Origin: Tropicibacter sp. R16_0
Lineage (GTDB): Bacteria > Pseudomonadota > Alphaproteobacteria > Rhodobacterales > Rhodobacteraceae
DNA: 64,000 bases
NCBI RefSeq assembly: GCF_017743935.1
Contig: NZ_JAGHRE010000015.1
Location: 31,371 to 95,370 of the forward strand
Direction of reading: 5' to 3'
Part shown: positions 1-8,589 of the stretch, in pieces
How the letters are laid out: the number at the start of each line of letters is the position of its first letter
Numbering within the stretch: position 1 is the stretch's first letter
The notes under the pieces: generated by a model
Told to the model about the DNA's origin: nothing
Seen by the model: the letters and a program-made list of their open reading frames with translations, nothing else
Databases searched by the model: none
Program-made: the position numbers and the translations under genes

Positions 1-947
1 AATGGATTCTGACCGACGCTTTCCGGCTGGGATATCGCGTTGGCGTGGTTTGCAACAGTGACGGTCACAAGGGTGCCCCGGGGGCATGTTATCCCGGAGC
101 TTCGGAGTTTGGCGCCTATAGCGGGCTGACCTGTTTTCTTGCCGATAATCTGTCCCGCGAAGACATCTTCAAATCCATGCGACAGCGAAGGCACTATGGA
201 ACCACCGGGTGCCGCATGCATCTGGAGGTGACCGCGCTTCTTGGCGAAGGCGGCGGCGTCTTTCCCATCGATCCACGAATTGAACCTGTCGACCCTGTGC
301 CCTCGGCAACAGCCTTGATGGGGGATATCGTTCGCCTGGACGGGGATCAGATGGATCTGTCCATCCATGTCGAGGCGCACGCGCCGATCGAGCGGGTGGA
401 TATCTTGAATGGTGCAGAAACGGTTCAAACCTTGCGCCCGTACGCGCCGGACCCGACGGGACGCCTCAGAGTGATCTGGCAGGGCGCTGAATATCGCGGC
501 CGCGGGCGCACAACACATTGGCGCGGCAGCATTAAATTTGATCAGGCCCGGATTCGGGATATGAAAAAGATCAATGCCTGGAATTTGGACCGTGTCTTTG
601 AAATAAAAGACGACAACACGATCGTTTTCGACGCGGTCACGACCGGAAACTTTGGCGGATGTGATATCTGGTTGAACGGCAATGAAGGCCGGGTTTCCAT
701 CGAATCCGAGCTGGTGTCGGGGGATTTTGGTTTGGCTGAAATCCGCGGCGAAGAAACGGTCTTGGATGCTGGTGGTCTAGACCGAAAGCTACGGCTCTTT
801 CGACTTCCAAATGTGATGGAGCAGTGCAGTCTGGTAGAAACGGTCTCCATCCAATTGGCACCCGGCCGAGACAATCCGCTTTGGGTGAGGGTTGTGACGG
901 AGGATGGTTTTGTTGCCTGGTCCAGCCCGATCTACGTTACAAAATGA
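1..947 (+). CDS. DUF3604 family protein, C-terminal part
   Basis: The reading frame is open from base 3 and enters the window already coding, so the N-terminus lies upstream; the stop is TGA at 945-947. The visible 315 residues include VCNSDGHKG near the start and a GAYSGLTCFLADNLSRE stretch, followed by RRHYGTTGCR. These are hallmarks of the C-terminal half of DUF3604 proteins, distant PHP-type relatives of unknown activity that probably bind metal through such His and Asp residues. The last 200 residues look like beta-sandwich sequence. The downstream neighbours are decayed, so context gives no function. Family call is firm, function unknown. Confidence 0.8.
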   Translation, partial: WILTDAFRLGYRVGVVCNSDGHKGAPGACYPGASEFGAYSGLTCFLADNLSREDIFKSMRQRRHYGTTGCRMHLEVTALLGEGGGVFPIDPRIEPVDPVPSATALMGDIVRLDGDQMDLSIHVEAHAPIERVDILNGAETVQTLRPYAPDPTGRLRVIWQGAEYRGRGRTTHWRGSIKFDQARIRDMKKINAWNLDRVFEIKDDNTIVFDAVTTGNFGGCDIWLNGNEGRVSIESELVSGDFGLAEIRGEETVLDAGGLDRKLRLFRLPNVMEQCSLVETVSIQLAPGRDNPLWVRVVTEDGFVAWSSPIYVTK

Positions 948-1290
948 AAGCCCTCGGAACCTTGAATCTTGATGATTGTCGCATCATCGGTTTCATGGAT
1001 AGAACCCAGGCATTCGCTGCGCCGCGCACCAAAGTCTGCTTTGCGCAGAAAACCGCTTTTGCCTGCTTCTATGGGGCATTGATCGTAACATCGTTGCAAA
1101 GTTGAATTTGTCCCGCACACTTCGTTCAATTGCGAATAGAAGCAACGAGGAATGGACCATGAAGAAGATTTTCACTCCGGCGGTTGTGCTATTGAGCACT
1201 TTGCCCCTTAAGAACTATGACATATCGACTGTCCGGTAACCTTTGTTTTGGGCTGCAATTTTCTAACATCATTCAGCGAAGGGTCATCTA
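948..1290. other. Intergenic stretch with a decayed signal-peptide ORF
   Basis: No intact gene is visible. A short ORF at 1159-1239 on the plus strand follows a GAGG-like ribosome site. It starts MKKIFTPAVVLLSTLPLK, which looks like a signal peptide, then stops after 26 codons. It may be the 5' stub of a lost exported protein or noise. Confidence 0.35.
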
Positions 1291-1601
1291 ATGAACCGTA
1301 AGACACTCAAACTCCTGACACCTATGTTTGTATTTGCAGACACAGCTGCGTTGGCAATGGCCATGCCGCGGTCGGCAGACTGCTGATGTGAGTTTTCCAA
1401 CTCCATACCTGAAAAGAGGGGTAGCGAGTTGCATATTGATTGGGCACATGCGGCGGCTGCTATTGCCGTTTTGTCGTCACAAACCTGGCATTGAAATCGG
1501 TTGGTGTGATCAACGACGAAAACAAACACCCGTGGAGCTGGAAAGTTATTCTAGCCTACTTCGTCGGCGTCGCTATCATCGATCTTGCGTGGCCAATGTA
1601 A
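1291..1601 (+). pseudogene. Degenerate small exported or membrane protein gene
   Basis: An ATG at 1291, eight bases after an AAGGG ribosome-site-like run, begins a signal-like peptide (MNRKTLKLLTPMFVFADTAA). It is interrupted by TGA at 1384-1386. The same frame then continues as protein-like sequence (SELHIDWAHAAAAIAV). A shift of one frame near 1470 is needed to continue into FVVTNLALKSVGVINDENK and a hydrophobic end VILAYFVGVAIIDLAWPM with TAA at 1599-1601. Taken together this reads as one small gene of about 100 codons broken by a nonsense codon and a frameshift. The family is not recognised. Two fortuitous peptides remain possible. Confidence 0.4.
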
Positions 1602-1715
1602 AGCTCGAGGGCGCTCAGCCTCATCCCGGCATGGCCACAGTGCGAAATCTCTCTAAGAGCGCATCCGGACGTAAGGATGCTGGCACATTGGTTTGAAGAA
1701 TAGAAAGGTACTGGC

Positions 1716-2360
1716 ATGCGATTTTTGGTATCCCTTGTTTTTGCGGTTGCTCTCGCAACCACCGCAAGTTCTGATGTGACCAGTCGAAACGGCGGCGCGA
1801 GTAGCAGTCAAATGCTCGCTAAAGGTAAAGACGGAGGGGTTGATGGCATCTCTTTCTTCCGGCCAGTCTTAAGCGGGGTGTTGTATCGATCCGGTTTCAA
1901 AGGCGGGGACAAGGATCGAACCGGCTTGAGTGACGGTCAGCGCAAAGCTCTCTGTAGCGAGGGGTTTTCGACCGGTTTTTATGCCGACTTCGGCAAGAAC
2001 ACCGAATATGGCCGTACGAGTTGCGGAAACGGGTCTTTTGATTATCAAAGTGCCAGATCATCCCGTCCCAAGGCCGTTATGACCTCCATACACAATGTGA
2101 TCGAAAACCCAGGACAGGGACCCGTTTTGGTCCACTGCATGTGGGGCGTTCATTCCTCTGGCGCGCTATCGGCAATGGCACTCGTTCAGTTTTGCGGGTG
2201 GTCGGAAGAAAGAGCTAAGGCCTATTGGAACGAAGCCCGAAACGGAGCCCCCTGTTCAGGTGGATGTGACAAATGGATCGACGCAAAGTTCTCTAAATTC
2301 AGTGTGGATCTCAATTTGAAGATTTCCGCCCAACAACAGGCAGCGATTTGCCCCAAATAG
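1716..2360 (+). CDS. Secreted tyrosine-phosphatase-like protein with altered P-loop
   Basis: This 214-residue protein has an N-terminal signal peptide (MRFLVSLVFAVALATTASS). The strand-loop VLVHCMWGVHSSG around residue 140 matches the HC-x5-R phosphate loop of cysteine-based phosphatases, keeping His, Cys and the glycine at +3. The essential Arg at +6 is Ser, so classical phosphatase activity is doubtful. The C-terminal part has several cysteines (APCSGGCDKW) that could form disulfides in the periplasm. An A-rich ribosome site (AGAAAGGTA) precedes the ATG. The gene lies 19 bp upstream of a secreted kinase-like gene and then a metallophosphoesterase, probably as one transcript. Confidence 0.6.
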   Translation: MRFLVSLVFAVALATTASSDVTSRNGGASSSQMLAKGKDGGVDGISFFRPVLSGVLYRSGFKGGDKDRTGLSDGQRKALCSEGFSTGFYADFGKNTEYGRTSCGNGSFDYQSARSSRPKAVMTSIHNVIENPGQGPVLVHCMWGVHSSGALSAMALVQFCGWSEERAKAYWNEARNGAPCSGGCDKWIDAKFSKFSVDLNLKISAQQQAAICPK

Positions 2361-2379
2361 CATAACGAGGACTTTTCCG

Positions 2380-3813
2380 ATGAAGTTCAGTCTTATGACA
2401 TGCTTGGCTCTTGTCTTGCCCAATATGCTATTGGCGAGTGATGAGGTCGTGGGTCAGGCCACCACATTTGAAAGTCCCAACGGCGTCATTGAACGTTGCA
2501 TTCGGATCGAAAGCATTCCAACCGGCGTCTACACGAGCAGCGATCTCAAGGTCGAAGAAGCATATTGCGAGATCGACTTCTACGCCCCAAACACCGCCAT
2601 CTGCCCGAAAACCTGGAGCACCAGCCCAGGGATGGCAGTTTATGATGTATCCAAGGGGCCATACGCAGGGAACCGGCCCGAATTTGAACGAAATGCGTGC
2701 AAAGAGGGGAAGTCGGCAAAGGGCTTGGCCAAGGACAGGGTGGCAAAATTCAAATCCACCATGAACCAAAAGGGCACCAGCGGTACGTTTTCCACCTCTT
2801 CATTGCTCTACTACCACTTCTCCAGATACTTCGACACCACTGTAAATGTTCCCGTTTCCGTTTGGCGTAGCATGGATGCAAAGGCGCATCTTTCTGAAGT
2901 TGCAGAACCCGGGCTTGCGATTTCTGGTGGCTCTCATGGCGGGCGCATGAACCATGAGGGTTGGCGGGTTTTTGTAGCTGCGGACTCTGACCCGGCCACT
3001 TACAAGCCGACAGACGATCTGTTCACCAAGGATCGATCACAAATCTACGGTGTTCTGCTTGATAGTCCGGGTCATCGATATGGCTCTGAAATCAACGGCA
3101 CCCGGAAATCTGGCTGGGGCAAAGGTCAGAACCGCGATTTCCAGGAAACCCCGGCGTTCTTGGCGTTGCGTTCCTCAAAATCCTTGCCCGAGGCCATTGT
3201 TGAAGGCCTCGAAAAAGGTCGAAAAGACAGGCAGATAAACAAAGACCTTGGCCCGGATGTCAGCGATCGGCAGATGGCATTCTGGATGCAGGAGCTTACT
3301 GAGATTGTTCTGCTCGACTTCATTTTCAGCCAGCAGGACCGCGTCGGCAACATAGATTTCACACCCTACTGGTATTGGGTTGAAGACGGTGAGCTCAAGC
3401 ATAAGAAGGCGAAGCATCATGAGCCAGATGATGGCGATGTTCCGGCCAACGCAGAATTGATCCGACGCAGCAATTTGAACGACAACGATGCCGGGGGCCG
3501 CGTCGAGTACGCCAATTTTGCAAAATCTACTCAGATGCTGGAAAAGATACGACACTTCTCTACAAGCACATATCGTCGTTTGGTTGCGCTGGATAATGAT
3601 CTGCAAGTGCAAGGTCCAATTTTTGTCTGGTTGAACCAGAGCCTTGGACTGTCGGACAGGCAGGTTACTCAAGTTGTGAAGAACACTGCGCTCGCATCGT
3701 CCATTCTACGGAACAGTTGTTCGGCTGGGGACTTGAAGTTTGACTTGGACCCGGTCGCCTTCTTCTTGAAGAATGACGCCAGTGCCGAAGCGATAGACTG
3801 TAATGACCCCTAA
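2380..3813 (+). CDS. Secreted protein with kinase-like motifs, unassigned family
   Basis: The product has 477 residues and a signal peptide of about 19. The family is not recognised with certainty. The central part contains LLDFIFSQQDRVGNIDF followed about 40 residues later by NLNDNDAGGR. The spacing and chemistry resemble the catalytic loop (DR..N) and metal-binding Asp of HipA/FAM20-type atypical kinases. An upstream GVLLDSPGHRYGSEINGTRK stretch could be part of the nucleotide-binding lobe. Cysteines near both ends suggest disulfides. It follows the phosphatase-like gene by 19 bp and overlaps the next gene by 11 bp, so the three are likely co-translated. The kinase reading is inference; a non-enzymatic exported protein is the alternative. 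Confidence 0.5.
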   Translation: MKFSLMTCLALVLPNMLLASDEVVGQATTFESPNGVIERCIRIESIPTGVYTSSDLKVEEAYCEIDFYAPNTAICPKTWSTSPGMAVYDVSKGPYAGNRPEFERNACKEGKSAKGLAKDRVAKFKSTMNQKGTSGTFSTSSLLYYHFSRYFDTTVNVPVSVWRSMDAKAHLSEVAEPGLAISGGSHGGRMNHEGWRVFVAADSDPATYKPTDDLFTKDRSQIYGVLLDSPGHRYGSEINGTRKSGWGKGQNRDFQETPAFLALRSSKSLPEAIVEGLEKGRKDRQINKDLGPDVSDRQMAFWMQELTEIVLLDFIFSQQDRVGNIDFTPYWYWVEDGELKHKKAKHHEPDDGDVPANAELIRRSNLNDNDAGGRVEYANFAKSTQMLEKIRHFSTSTYRRLVALDNDLQVQGPIFVWLNQSLGLSDRQVTQVVKNTALASSILRNSCSAGDLKFDLDPVAFFLKNDASAEAIDCNDP

Positions 3814-4744
3814 GTTCCGTGCCCTTTTCGCGAGCGTCATTCTGACCTCACTGATCGCAGGTAGGGCGGCGGCACTGGATGTTATCGTGATATCGGATCT
3901 GAACGGCAGCTATGGTTCAACAGATTACAGTGCCCGCATTGGTGCAGCGATTGAGCGCATCGTCGAGATTGAGCCCGATCTGGTGATTTCGACTGGTGAC
4001 ATGGTTGCGGGACAGCGCACTCCCAACCTGTCTGACAAGCAGGTCAGAGAGATGTGGAAGTCTTTTCACAAGGCTGTCTCAGATCCCTTGAAGTCGGCGG
4101 GGATTCCGTTTGCGGTGACCCCTGGAAACCATGATGCCTCTGCCTATGGTGGGTTCGAGCGCGAAAGAAAAATCTATGCGCAGGAGTGGTTGCCCAGGAA
4201 GCCAGAACTCGACTTTCTTGTTTCGGATGACTACCCGTTTTTCTACGCATTCGAGATGCAGGGTATAACGTTTGCCTCTTTGGACGCCACGACCCTCGGA
4301 CCGTTGTCCGGCAATCAGATGGGCCGACTTCAAGCGCTGGGTGCGAATGGAGATCCTGTTGTCACTTTCAGTCACTTGCCGCTGTGGCCGTTTGCGATCC
4401 AGCGAGAGCGCGAGATTATCGGTGACCCAACACTCGAGAAGGTCTACATCGATAGCGGGGTTGTTCTGCATCTGTCTGGTCATCACCACGTCTTCTATCC
4501 AGGGTGGAAAGATGGTGTCGCCTATGTCTCGCAGGCTTGTTTGGGAGGGGGAGCCCGGCGGTTGATCGGTACGGCCGACAGATCGCCACACAGCTTCACT
4601 CATATCACGTTCGAGCCAAACGGAGAGTTTGATATTGCCGTGTATCGAGGTCCTGATTTCGAAAGATCGACGGATTTCAGGTCGCTCCCGAAAGAGATCA
4701 GATCCCCGAGTGCCGTATTGAAGCGGTTTGATCTTGTAAAATGA
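3803..4744 (+). CDS. Secreted calcineurin-like metallophosphoesterase
   Basis: The 313-residue protein begins with a signal peptide ending near RAAALD. It then shows the ordered metallophosphoesterase motifs: VIVISDLNG (first Asp, with Asn in place of the usual DxH His), STGDMV, TPGNHDAS, FSHLPLWP and SGHHHVFYPG. These supply most ligands of the dinuclear metal site. The substrate is unknown; periplasmic members cleave phosphomonoesters or phosphodiesters. Its ATG lies inside the preceding gene (11-bp overlap), tying it to the phosphatase-like and kinase-like genes. It converges with the DUF4956-type gene, whose stop is directly adjacent. Confidence 0.85.
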   Translation: MTPKFRALFASVILTSLIAGRAAALDVIVISDLNGSYGSTDYSARIGAAIERIVEIEPDLVISTGDMVAGQRTPNLSDKQVREMWKSFHKAVSDPLKSAGIPFAVTPGNHDASAYGGFERERKIYAQEWLPRKPELDFLVSDDYPFFYAFEMQGITFASLDATTLGPLSGNQMGRLQALGANGDPVVTFSHLPLWPFAIQREREIIGDPTLEKVYIDSGVVLHLSGHHHVFYPGWKDGVAYVSQACLGGGARRLIGTADRSPHSFTHITFEPNGEFDIAVYRGPDFERSTDFRSLPKEIRSPSAVLKRFDLVK

Positions 4745-5503
4745 CTAAAGGTTGAGTTTCAGCTCAACCTTCTCAGGGACTACCTTGATGATCATCTCTT
4801 CGATCCGGGCTTCTGAAAGTCCACCGGTAGTGATGTAAAGCAGTGTAACCCGAGATTTGCCGGGCACGTGATGCTTTCGGACCAATTGCCAACCGGCATC
4901 TGTGGCCATGGCTTCAATGGCACCACTGATTTCCAAAGAATGCTCTTCGTCCGAACCTTTGAGGGAAACCTCTACGCCTCTGTTGCGCCCGCCGAGCCAA
5001 ATGAAACACCAGCACACAACTCCAACCAAGGCTGCCATAAGTGGCAAGCCCAGACCGACGGCCAACCCAAGAACGGTTACGATTATCATTTCGACCGTGT
5101 CTACCGGATCGTCAAGATTGGAGCGGAACCTGAGCAACGCACCAATCCCAAAGACAACAAAACCGATCATTGACCCGTGTTGAATAACCAGGAATCCGAC
5201 GGCCATTCCAATCAGGGCATAGAGGAAGAACAATCTGGGCATGACCAGGTCGCTTACACTTCGTCGTGCTTTGCGCCTTACAGGATGATAGACGATCAAC
5301 GCGGTCAAAATAATCGTCACAACGACGTCCAGCGCAAAGAAATACAGTTCCCGTTTCCCACGGAACTGAGTCCAGCCCTGCTCAATGACGATTTCTGTCT
5401 CAGACGTGCCCGCAAGGAGGGAAGCAGGATCTATTTGTGAATAGCCCATGCTCGGAGCAAGCATCGCCAAAAGGAGAGCCGGTGTCACGAGTAGCGTCCT
5501 CAA
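4745..5503 (-). CDS. DUF4956-type membrane protein
   Basis: A signal-like N-terminus is followed by about four membrane helices. Between them is the motif GIGALLRFRSNLDDPVDT, typical of DUF4956 and related to the GALLRFR region of MgtC-like proteins. A soluble C-terminal domain of about 80 residues with an ACT-like pattern follows. I place the start at a TTG (complement of 5501-5503) because AGGAGGG lies about nine bases upstream and translation then opens with MRTLLVTPALLLAMLAPSMG. A longer frame reaches 5671 but its extra N-terminus is not protein-like. Function is unknown; a transport or polymer-handling role is only a guess. Confidence 0.7.
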   Translation of the reverse strand: MRTLLVTPALLLAMLAPSMGYSQIDPASLLAGTSETEIVIEQGWTQFRGKRELYFFALDVVVTIILTALIVYHPVRRKARRSVSDLVMPRLFFLYALIGMAVGFLVIQHGSMIGFVVFGIGALLRFRSNLDDPVDTVEMIIVTVLGLAVGLGLPLMAALVGVVCWCFIWLGGRNRGVEVSLKGSDEEHSLEISGAIEAMATDAGWQLVRKHHVPGKSRVTLLYITTGGLSEARIEEMIIKVVPEKVELKLNL

Positions 5504-5717
5504 GAGTTCATCCCTCCTGCTGTGCGGTCGCAGTGTACGTCTCAGCCGAGCAGATCGGCTCATTTGTTCAGTGATCAGCGACCAAGACGCATTCCTGCGT
5601 GTCCATTCAACCTTATGTGTCTGAAACCGGCAAAGCATTACTGCGTCGAAAGCCAGACATTTGTTAATCACTGTGTTAGGCTGAACATCATCCTAGCTTT
5701 GGCTGGCTAAGGGCCTG

Positions 5718-6647
5718 GTGAACATCAAAGCAAAAATAACTCATATGAAGCAGTCAACTGATAGCCCCTACAGAACAAGTGGTGTCTGCGCGACTTTCTG
5801 TTTAGTTGTCAGCGGTCTGGCTTTGTTAAGCCCAGTAAAGGCGCAAACTGATGTGCTGGAACTCATCGGTTCATACAAGGTCGCCGACAAATCCGAAGGT
5901 TTTGCAGAGCCATCCGGATTGTCGCTTTCCAGTGTTGATGGCTTCTTGTGGGCCGTAAGCGATGAAGCCTCAAAGCTACATCTCCTTGGAAAGGACGGAC
6001 GACTCAAGAGTTCGTTCAAATTGCCAGAACAGATGGGGACGGACCTGGAAGGCGTCGCAGGTCGAAAAGACGGATCCGTTTTGTTGTTGCAAGAGACTGA
6101 CAGGTCCATCGTGACGGTACACCCTACAGATCCAATCACAGTCAGTGCGACATCAATATCTTCACTAAAGGGCTATGAGACAGTTGCCGCGATGCTTGCT
6201 CAGAACCCCCTGAACAAGGGCCCGGAGGGGATCACCGTAGATCAAGATACCGGGCAGGTGTTTGTTGTCATTGAGGGTCAACCAAGACTGTTGCTCGCTA
6301 TCTCTCCCGAGATTGACGAAATCGTCGATGCCGTTCCACTAACAGCAAAGGATGGTTTTGTGTCACCGCGCGCCACCGACGACGAGTTGGATGTCAGTGG
6401 GATCGCCTGGTCCGGGGCAACGGAGTCTTTGTGGATACTCAGCGACAAGGGACGAAGGATATTCGTCTTTGACTACAAATCAAAAACCACAAGAATTCTG
6501 GACCTTATCTACTCAAAAAAAGGGGACCTAAGGGAAGTAAAAAACCCTGAGGGGATAGCCTTGGACGAAACAAACGGTGTCCTTTATGTGTTGACGGATA
6601 ATGGCAAAAAGTCCCGGCTCTTTGCGTTTTCTATGCCGCAGTTTTGA
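5718..6647 (+). CDS. SdiA-regulated-type beta-propeller protein
   Basis: The 309-residue exported protein has a hydrophobic signal segment ending near PVKAQ. It then has propeller-like repeats with EPSGLSLS, DLEGVAG, GPEGITVD, WILSDKGRRIFVFD and NPEGIALDE-type blades. The repeated EG(I/V) motifs fit the SdiA-regulated/phytase-esterase-like propeller group. No catalytic function can be assigned. The start used is GTG at 5718; an in-frame ATG at 5745 also gives a plausible signal peptide, and neither has a strong ribosome site. It is divergent from the DUF4956 gene across a 214-bp AT-richer spacer that probably holds both promoters. Confidence 0.7.
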   Translation: MNIKAKITHMKQSTDSPYRTSGVCATFCLVVSGLALLSPVKAQTDVLELIGSYKVADKSEGFAEPSGLSLSSVDGFLWAVSDEASKLHLLGKDGRLKSSFKLPEQMGTDLEGVAGRKDGSVLLLQETDRSIVTVHPTDPITVSATSISSLKGYETVAAMLAQNPLNKGPEGITVDQDTGQVFVVIEGQPRLLLAISPEIDEIVDAVPLTAKDGFVSPRATDDELDVSGIAWSGATESLWILSDKGRRIFVFDYKSKTTRILDLIYSKKGDLREVKNPEGIALDETNGVLYVLTDNGKKSRLFAFSMPQF

Positions 6648-6703
6648 GTGCCAAGGGGCTCTGTTGCGCAAACCGGCTAAGGACGAGACTTCCCCCCACG
6701 TGA
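6648..6703. other. Short spacer before agmatinase fragment
   Basis: No gene or signal is recognised; it ends at a TGA directly in front of the ureohydrolase-like fragment. Confidence 0.4.
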
Positions 6704-6955
6704 GACGGACGTGTCGATGGCATCGATCTGGCATTTACACCGGGCACCGGAACGCCCGAGACGGGAGGTCTCTCGCCGCGAGAGGTTCAGGCTCTCATCC
6801 GGGGACTGGAGGGCCTGCACTTGGTCGGGGCCGATGTCGTAGAGGTTTCGCCACCTTTTCATCAGTGCGGCAATATCGCGTTGGTCGCGGCGACGAAGTT
6901 GCGGGAGCTACTTTGTGTTCTCTCCGTCTCAGTAGCCAACAAAGGGTCGTCATGA
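6704..6955 (+). pseudogene. Agmatinase/ureohydrolase C-terminal fragment
   Basis: An open frame without its own start encodes VDGIDLAFTPGTGTPETGGL, then EGLHLVGADVVEVSPPFH. It ends LVAATKLRELLCVLS before TGA at 6953-6955. These match the C-terminal third of agmatinase (SpeB) ureohydrolases, including the substrate-loop sequence PGTGTPE.GG. The upstream Mn-binding motifs (GGDHS, DAHxD) are absent because the frame is closed by a TGA at 6701-6703. About 80 residues survive out of some 320. This is a gene remnant; neighbouring intact genes are unrelated. Confidence 0.7.
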
Positions 6956-7195
6956 AGAGTTGAGCAATAGGGCTTCCATTACCTGCCTAGACCCAGGATT
7001 GCCGATGCATGGAGGGTGGTACACGGGATCCTTGCAGCACGTGCCATTGAAGAAAAACTTGGAGTGAGAAGCAGACTACGCAATGCGACCGTTTCCGAGG
7101 ACGTAGTCGTCCTGCCGCAAGGGAGCTTCAAGCTCGTATCGGAACCACAGAGTGTTTTCGGCCCCGCCATTGTTCCCTCCAACTCCACCTTGGCG
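6956..7195. other. Intergenic region with possible coding remnant
   Basis: A plus-strand frame from 7016 to 7249 reads GILAARAIEEKLGVRSRLRN and looks weakly protein-like. It runs into the 3' end of the opposing FAD dehydrogenase gene and matches no family I know. It may be another decayed gene. Confidence 0.3.
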
Positions 7196-8587
7196 TCAAG
7201 CCGATCGGTCCACCGGACTCAAAACTTGACGCGCTGCTTCCAGACCTGAAATGCGCCCCAACACAACCGCTGACAAAAGGCCGTTTCCTGACAGATAACC
7301 ACTGTCACCCGTGCCGGACACTCCGACAGCAGCCCCGCCGGCAGCAAACAAGTTCGCAAAGGACGCTCCGGGTCTCCGAACACGCCCTTCTGGCGTCACA
7401 TTCAAACCGCCTTGCGTGTGAAACAACGCCCCGGTCACTTTCACTGCGCAAAACGGCGCCTGGAGGGGTGGCTTGGAAAAGAGCCGTCCATACGAGTCCG
7501 TTCCCTCGGCTGGCAATTCTGCCAACGTCGTCTCCAAGACCTCGGCTGGTAAGCCGCACATTTCCGCAAGTTCGGAAATCGTATCAGCCGTCCGGACAGC
7601 GCCCACAGCCTCAGCATCCTTGAAATCCTGGAATTGACGCGCGACCTGGGCAATCCGCGTGTCGAAAATGGTCCAGGCCACACCTTCGGGCTGTGCCAAC
7701 ACCGCGCGGGCGGCCTCGGAATAGCCTTGGCTTTCGTCCCAGAACCGCTCGCCGTTGGTGTTCACCTGAACGCCACCTTCGGTAATGACCGCCCAGGTGA
7801 TCAGAATACCATGCGGGTGCGCGACGTTGCCGTGCCCTTGGTACGCGCCTAAGTGAAGGCATTCGGCCCCCAACGTCTTACCCCAGTTTATCGCATCTCC
7901 GCGGTTGCCATCGTGGCCAAACCAAAGGGCGTTTCCAATTTCGGGCATGTGCTCTGCGACCATCTCGCGATTACCGCCAAACCCATTGCAGGCCAGAATG
8001 AGCGCGTCGCAGCCAATTCGAACAGTTTCACTTGGACCCTGCGCTTTCACACCGACAATAAGGTCATTTTCAATGAACAAGGACTGGGCCCGATGGTTGC
8101 AGACGATATCAATACCCTGTTCTTCGCAAGTCGTGCGCAGACGGTCGACCAGCTCTTGGCCCGAGCGCGTAGGCAAGCCGTGCATCCGGCGCTGTGAGTG
8201 ACCCGGGTAATCGAAATCGGTAATGACCGAAAACGGAAGGCCGTATCTGTCTGCCAACCATTCGATGACAGCGGCAGAATTACTCGTCAGCACATCGACG
8301 AGTTCTTGCGTGTTTTCGCCCTTGGCCTTGCGTTGAATATCCCTTGCGAACAGGTCAGCGGCGTCCTTGATGCCCGCGTCTTTTTGAAAGCATGTTCCCG
8401 CAGCGGGTATCAATCCCGCTGACAAGGCGGTGGAGCCTGAGGGCACTGCATCAGCCTCGATTACAAGGACTTCGGCGCCGCTATCCTTGGCGGCGAGCGC
8501 AGCGACCATACCGCAGGCTCCAGCCCCGATAATGAGGACCGCCGTCTCGATATCGAAACCCGACGTGGGGGCGCCCTCAACCCCCAT
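7196..8587 (-). CDS. FAD-dependent dehydrogenase, fumarate-reductase flavoprotein-like
   Basis: The 463-residue protein has an N-terminal dinucleotide fold (AVLIIGAGACGMVAALAA, then VLVIEAD) and a C-terminal FAD contact region with GALFHTQGGLNV and GDSGYLSGNGLLSAV. This is the arrangement of the succinate dehydrogenase/fumarate reductase flavoprotein and 3-ketosteroid dehydrogenase superfamily. It would oxidise or reduce a C-C bond beside a carboxylate or ketone. It is the last gene of a six-gene operon. The ATG at 8587 has GAGGCGG upstream; a TTG at 8593 overlapping the lyase stop is an alternative start. Exact substrate unknown. Confidence 0.8.
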   Translation of the reverse strand: MGVEGAPTSGFDIETAVLIIGAGACGMVAALAAKDSGAEVLVIEADAVPSGSTALSAGLIPAAGTCFQKDAGIKDAADLFARDIQRKAKGENTQELVDVLTSNSAAVIEWLADRYGLPFSVITDFDYPGHSQRRMHGLPTRSGQELVDRLRTTCEEQGIDIVCNHRAQSLFIENDLIVGVKAQGPSETVRIGCDALILACNGFGGNREMVAEHMPEIGNALWFGHDGNRGDAINWGKTLGAECLHLGAYQGHGNVAHPHGILITWAVITEGGVQVNTNGERFWDESQGYSEAARAVLAQPEGVAWTIFDTRIAQVARQFQDFKDAEAVGAVRTADTISELAEMCGLPAEVLETTLAELPAEGTDSYGRLFSKPPLQAPFCAVKVTGALFHTQGGLNVTPEGRVRRPGASFANLFAAGGAAVGVSGTGDSGYLSGNGLLSAVVLGRISGLEAARQVLSPVDRSA

Positions 8588-8589
8588 GG

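Noticed and set aside
1384..1386. In-frame TGA between Cys codons as a possible selenocysteine codon
   Set aside because: No SECIS-like hairpin was evident and a frameshift further downstream is also needed, so simple gene decay explains it better.
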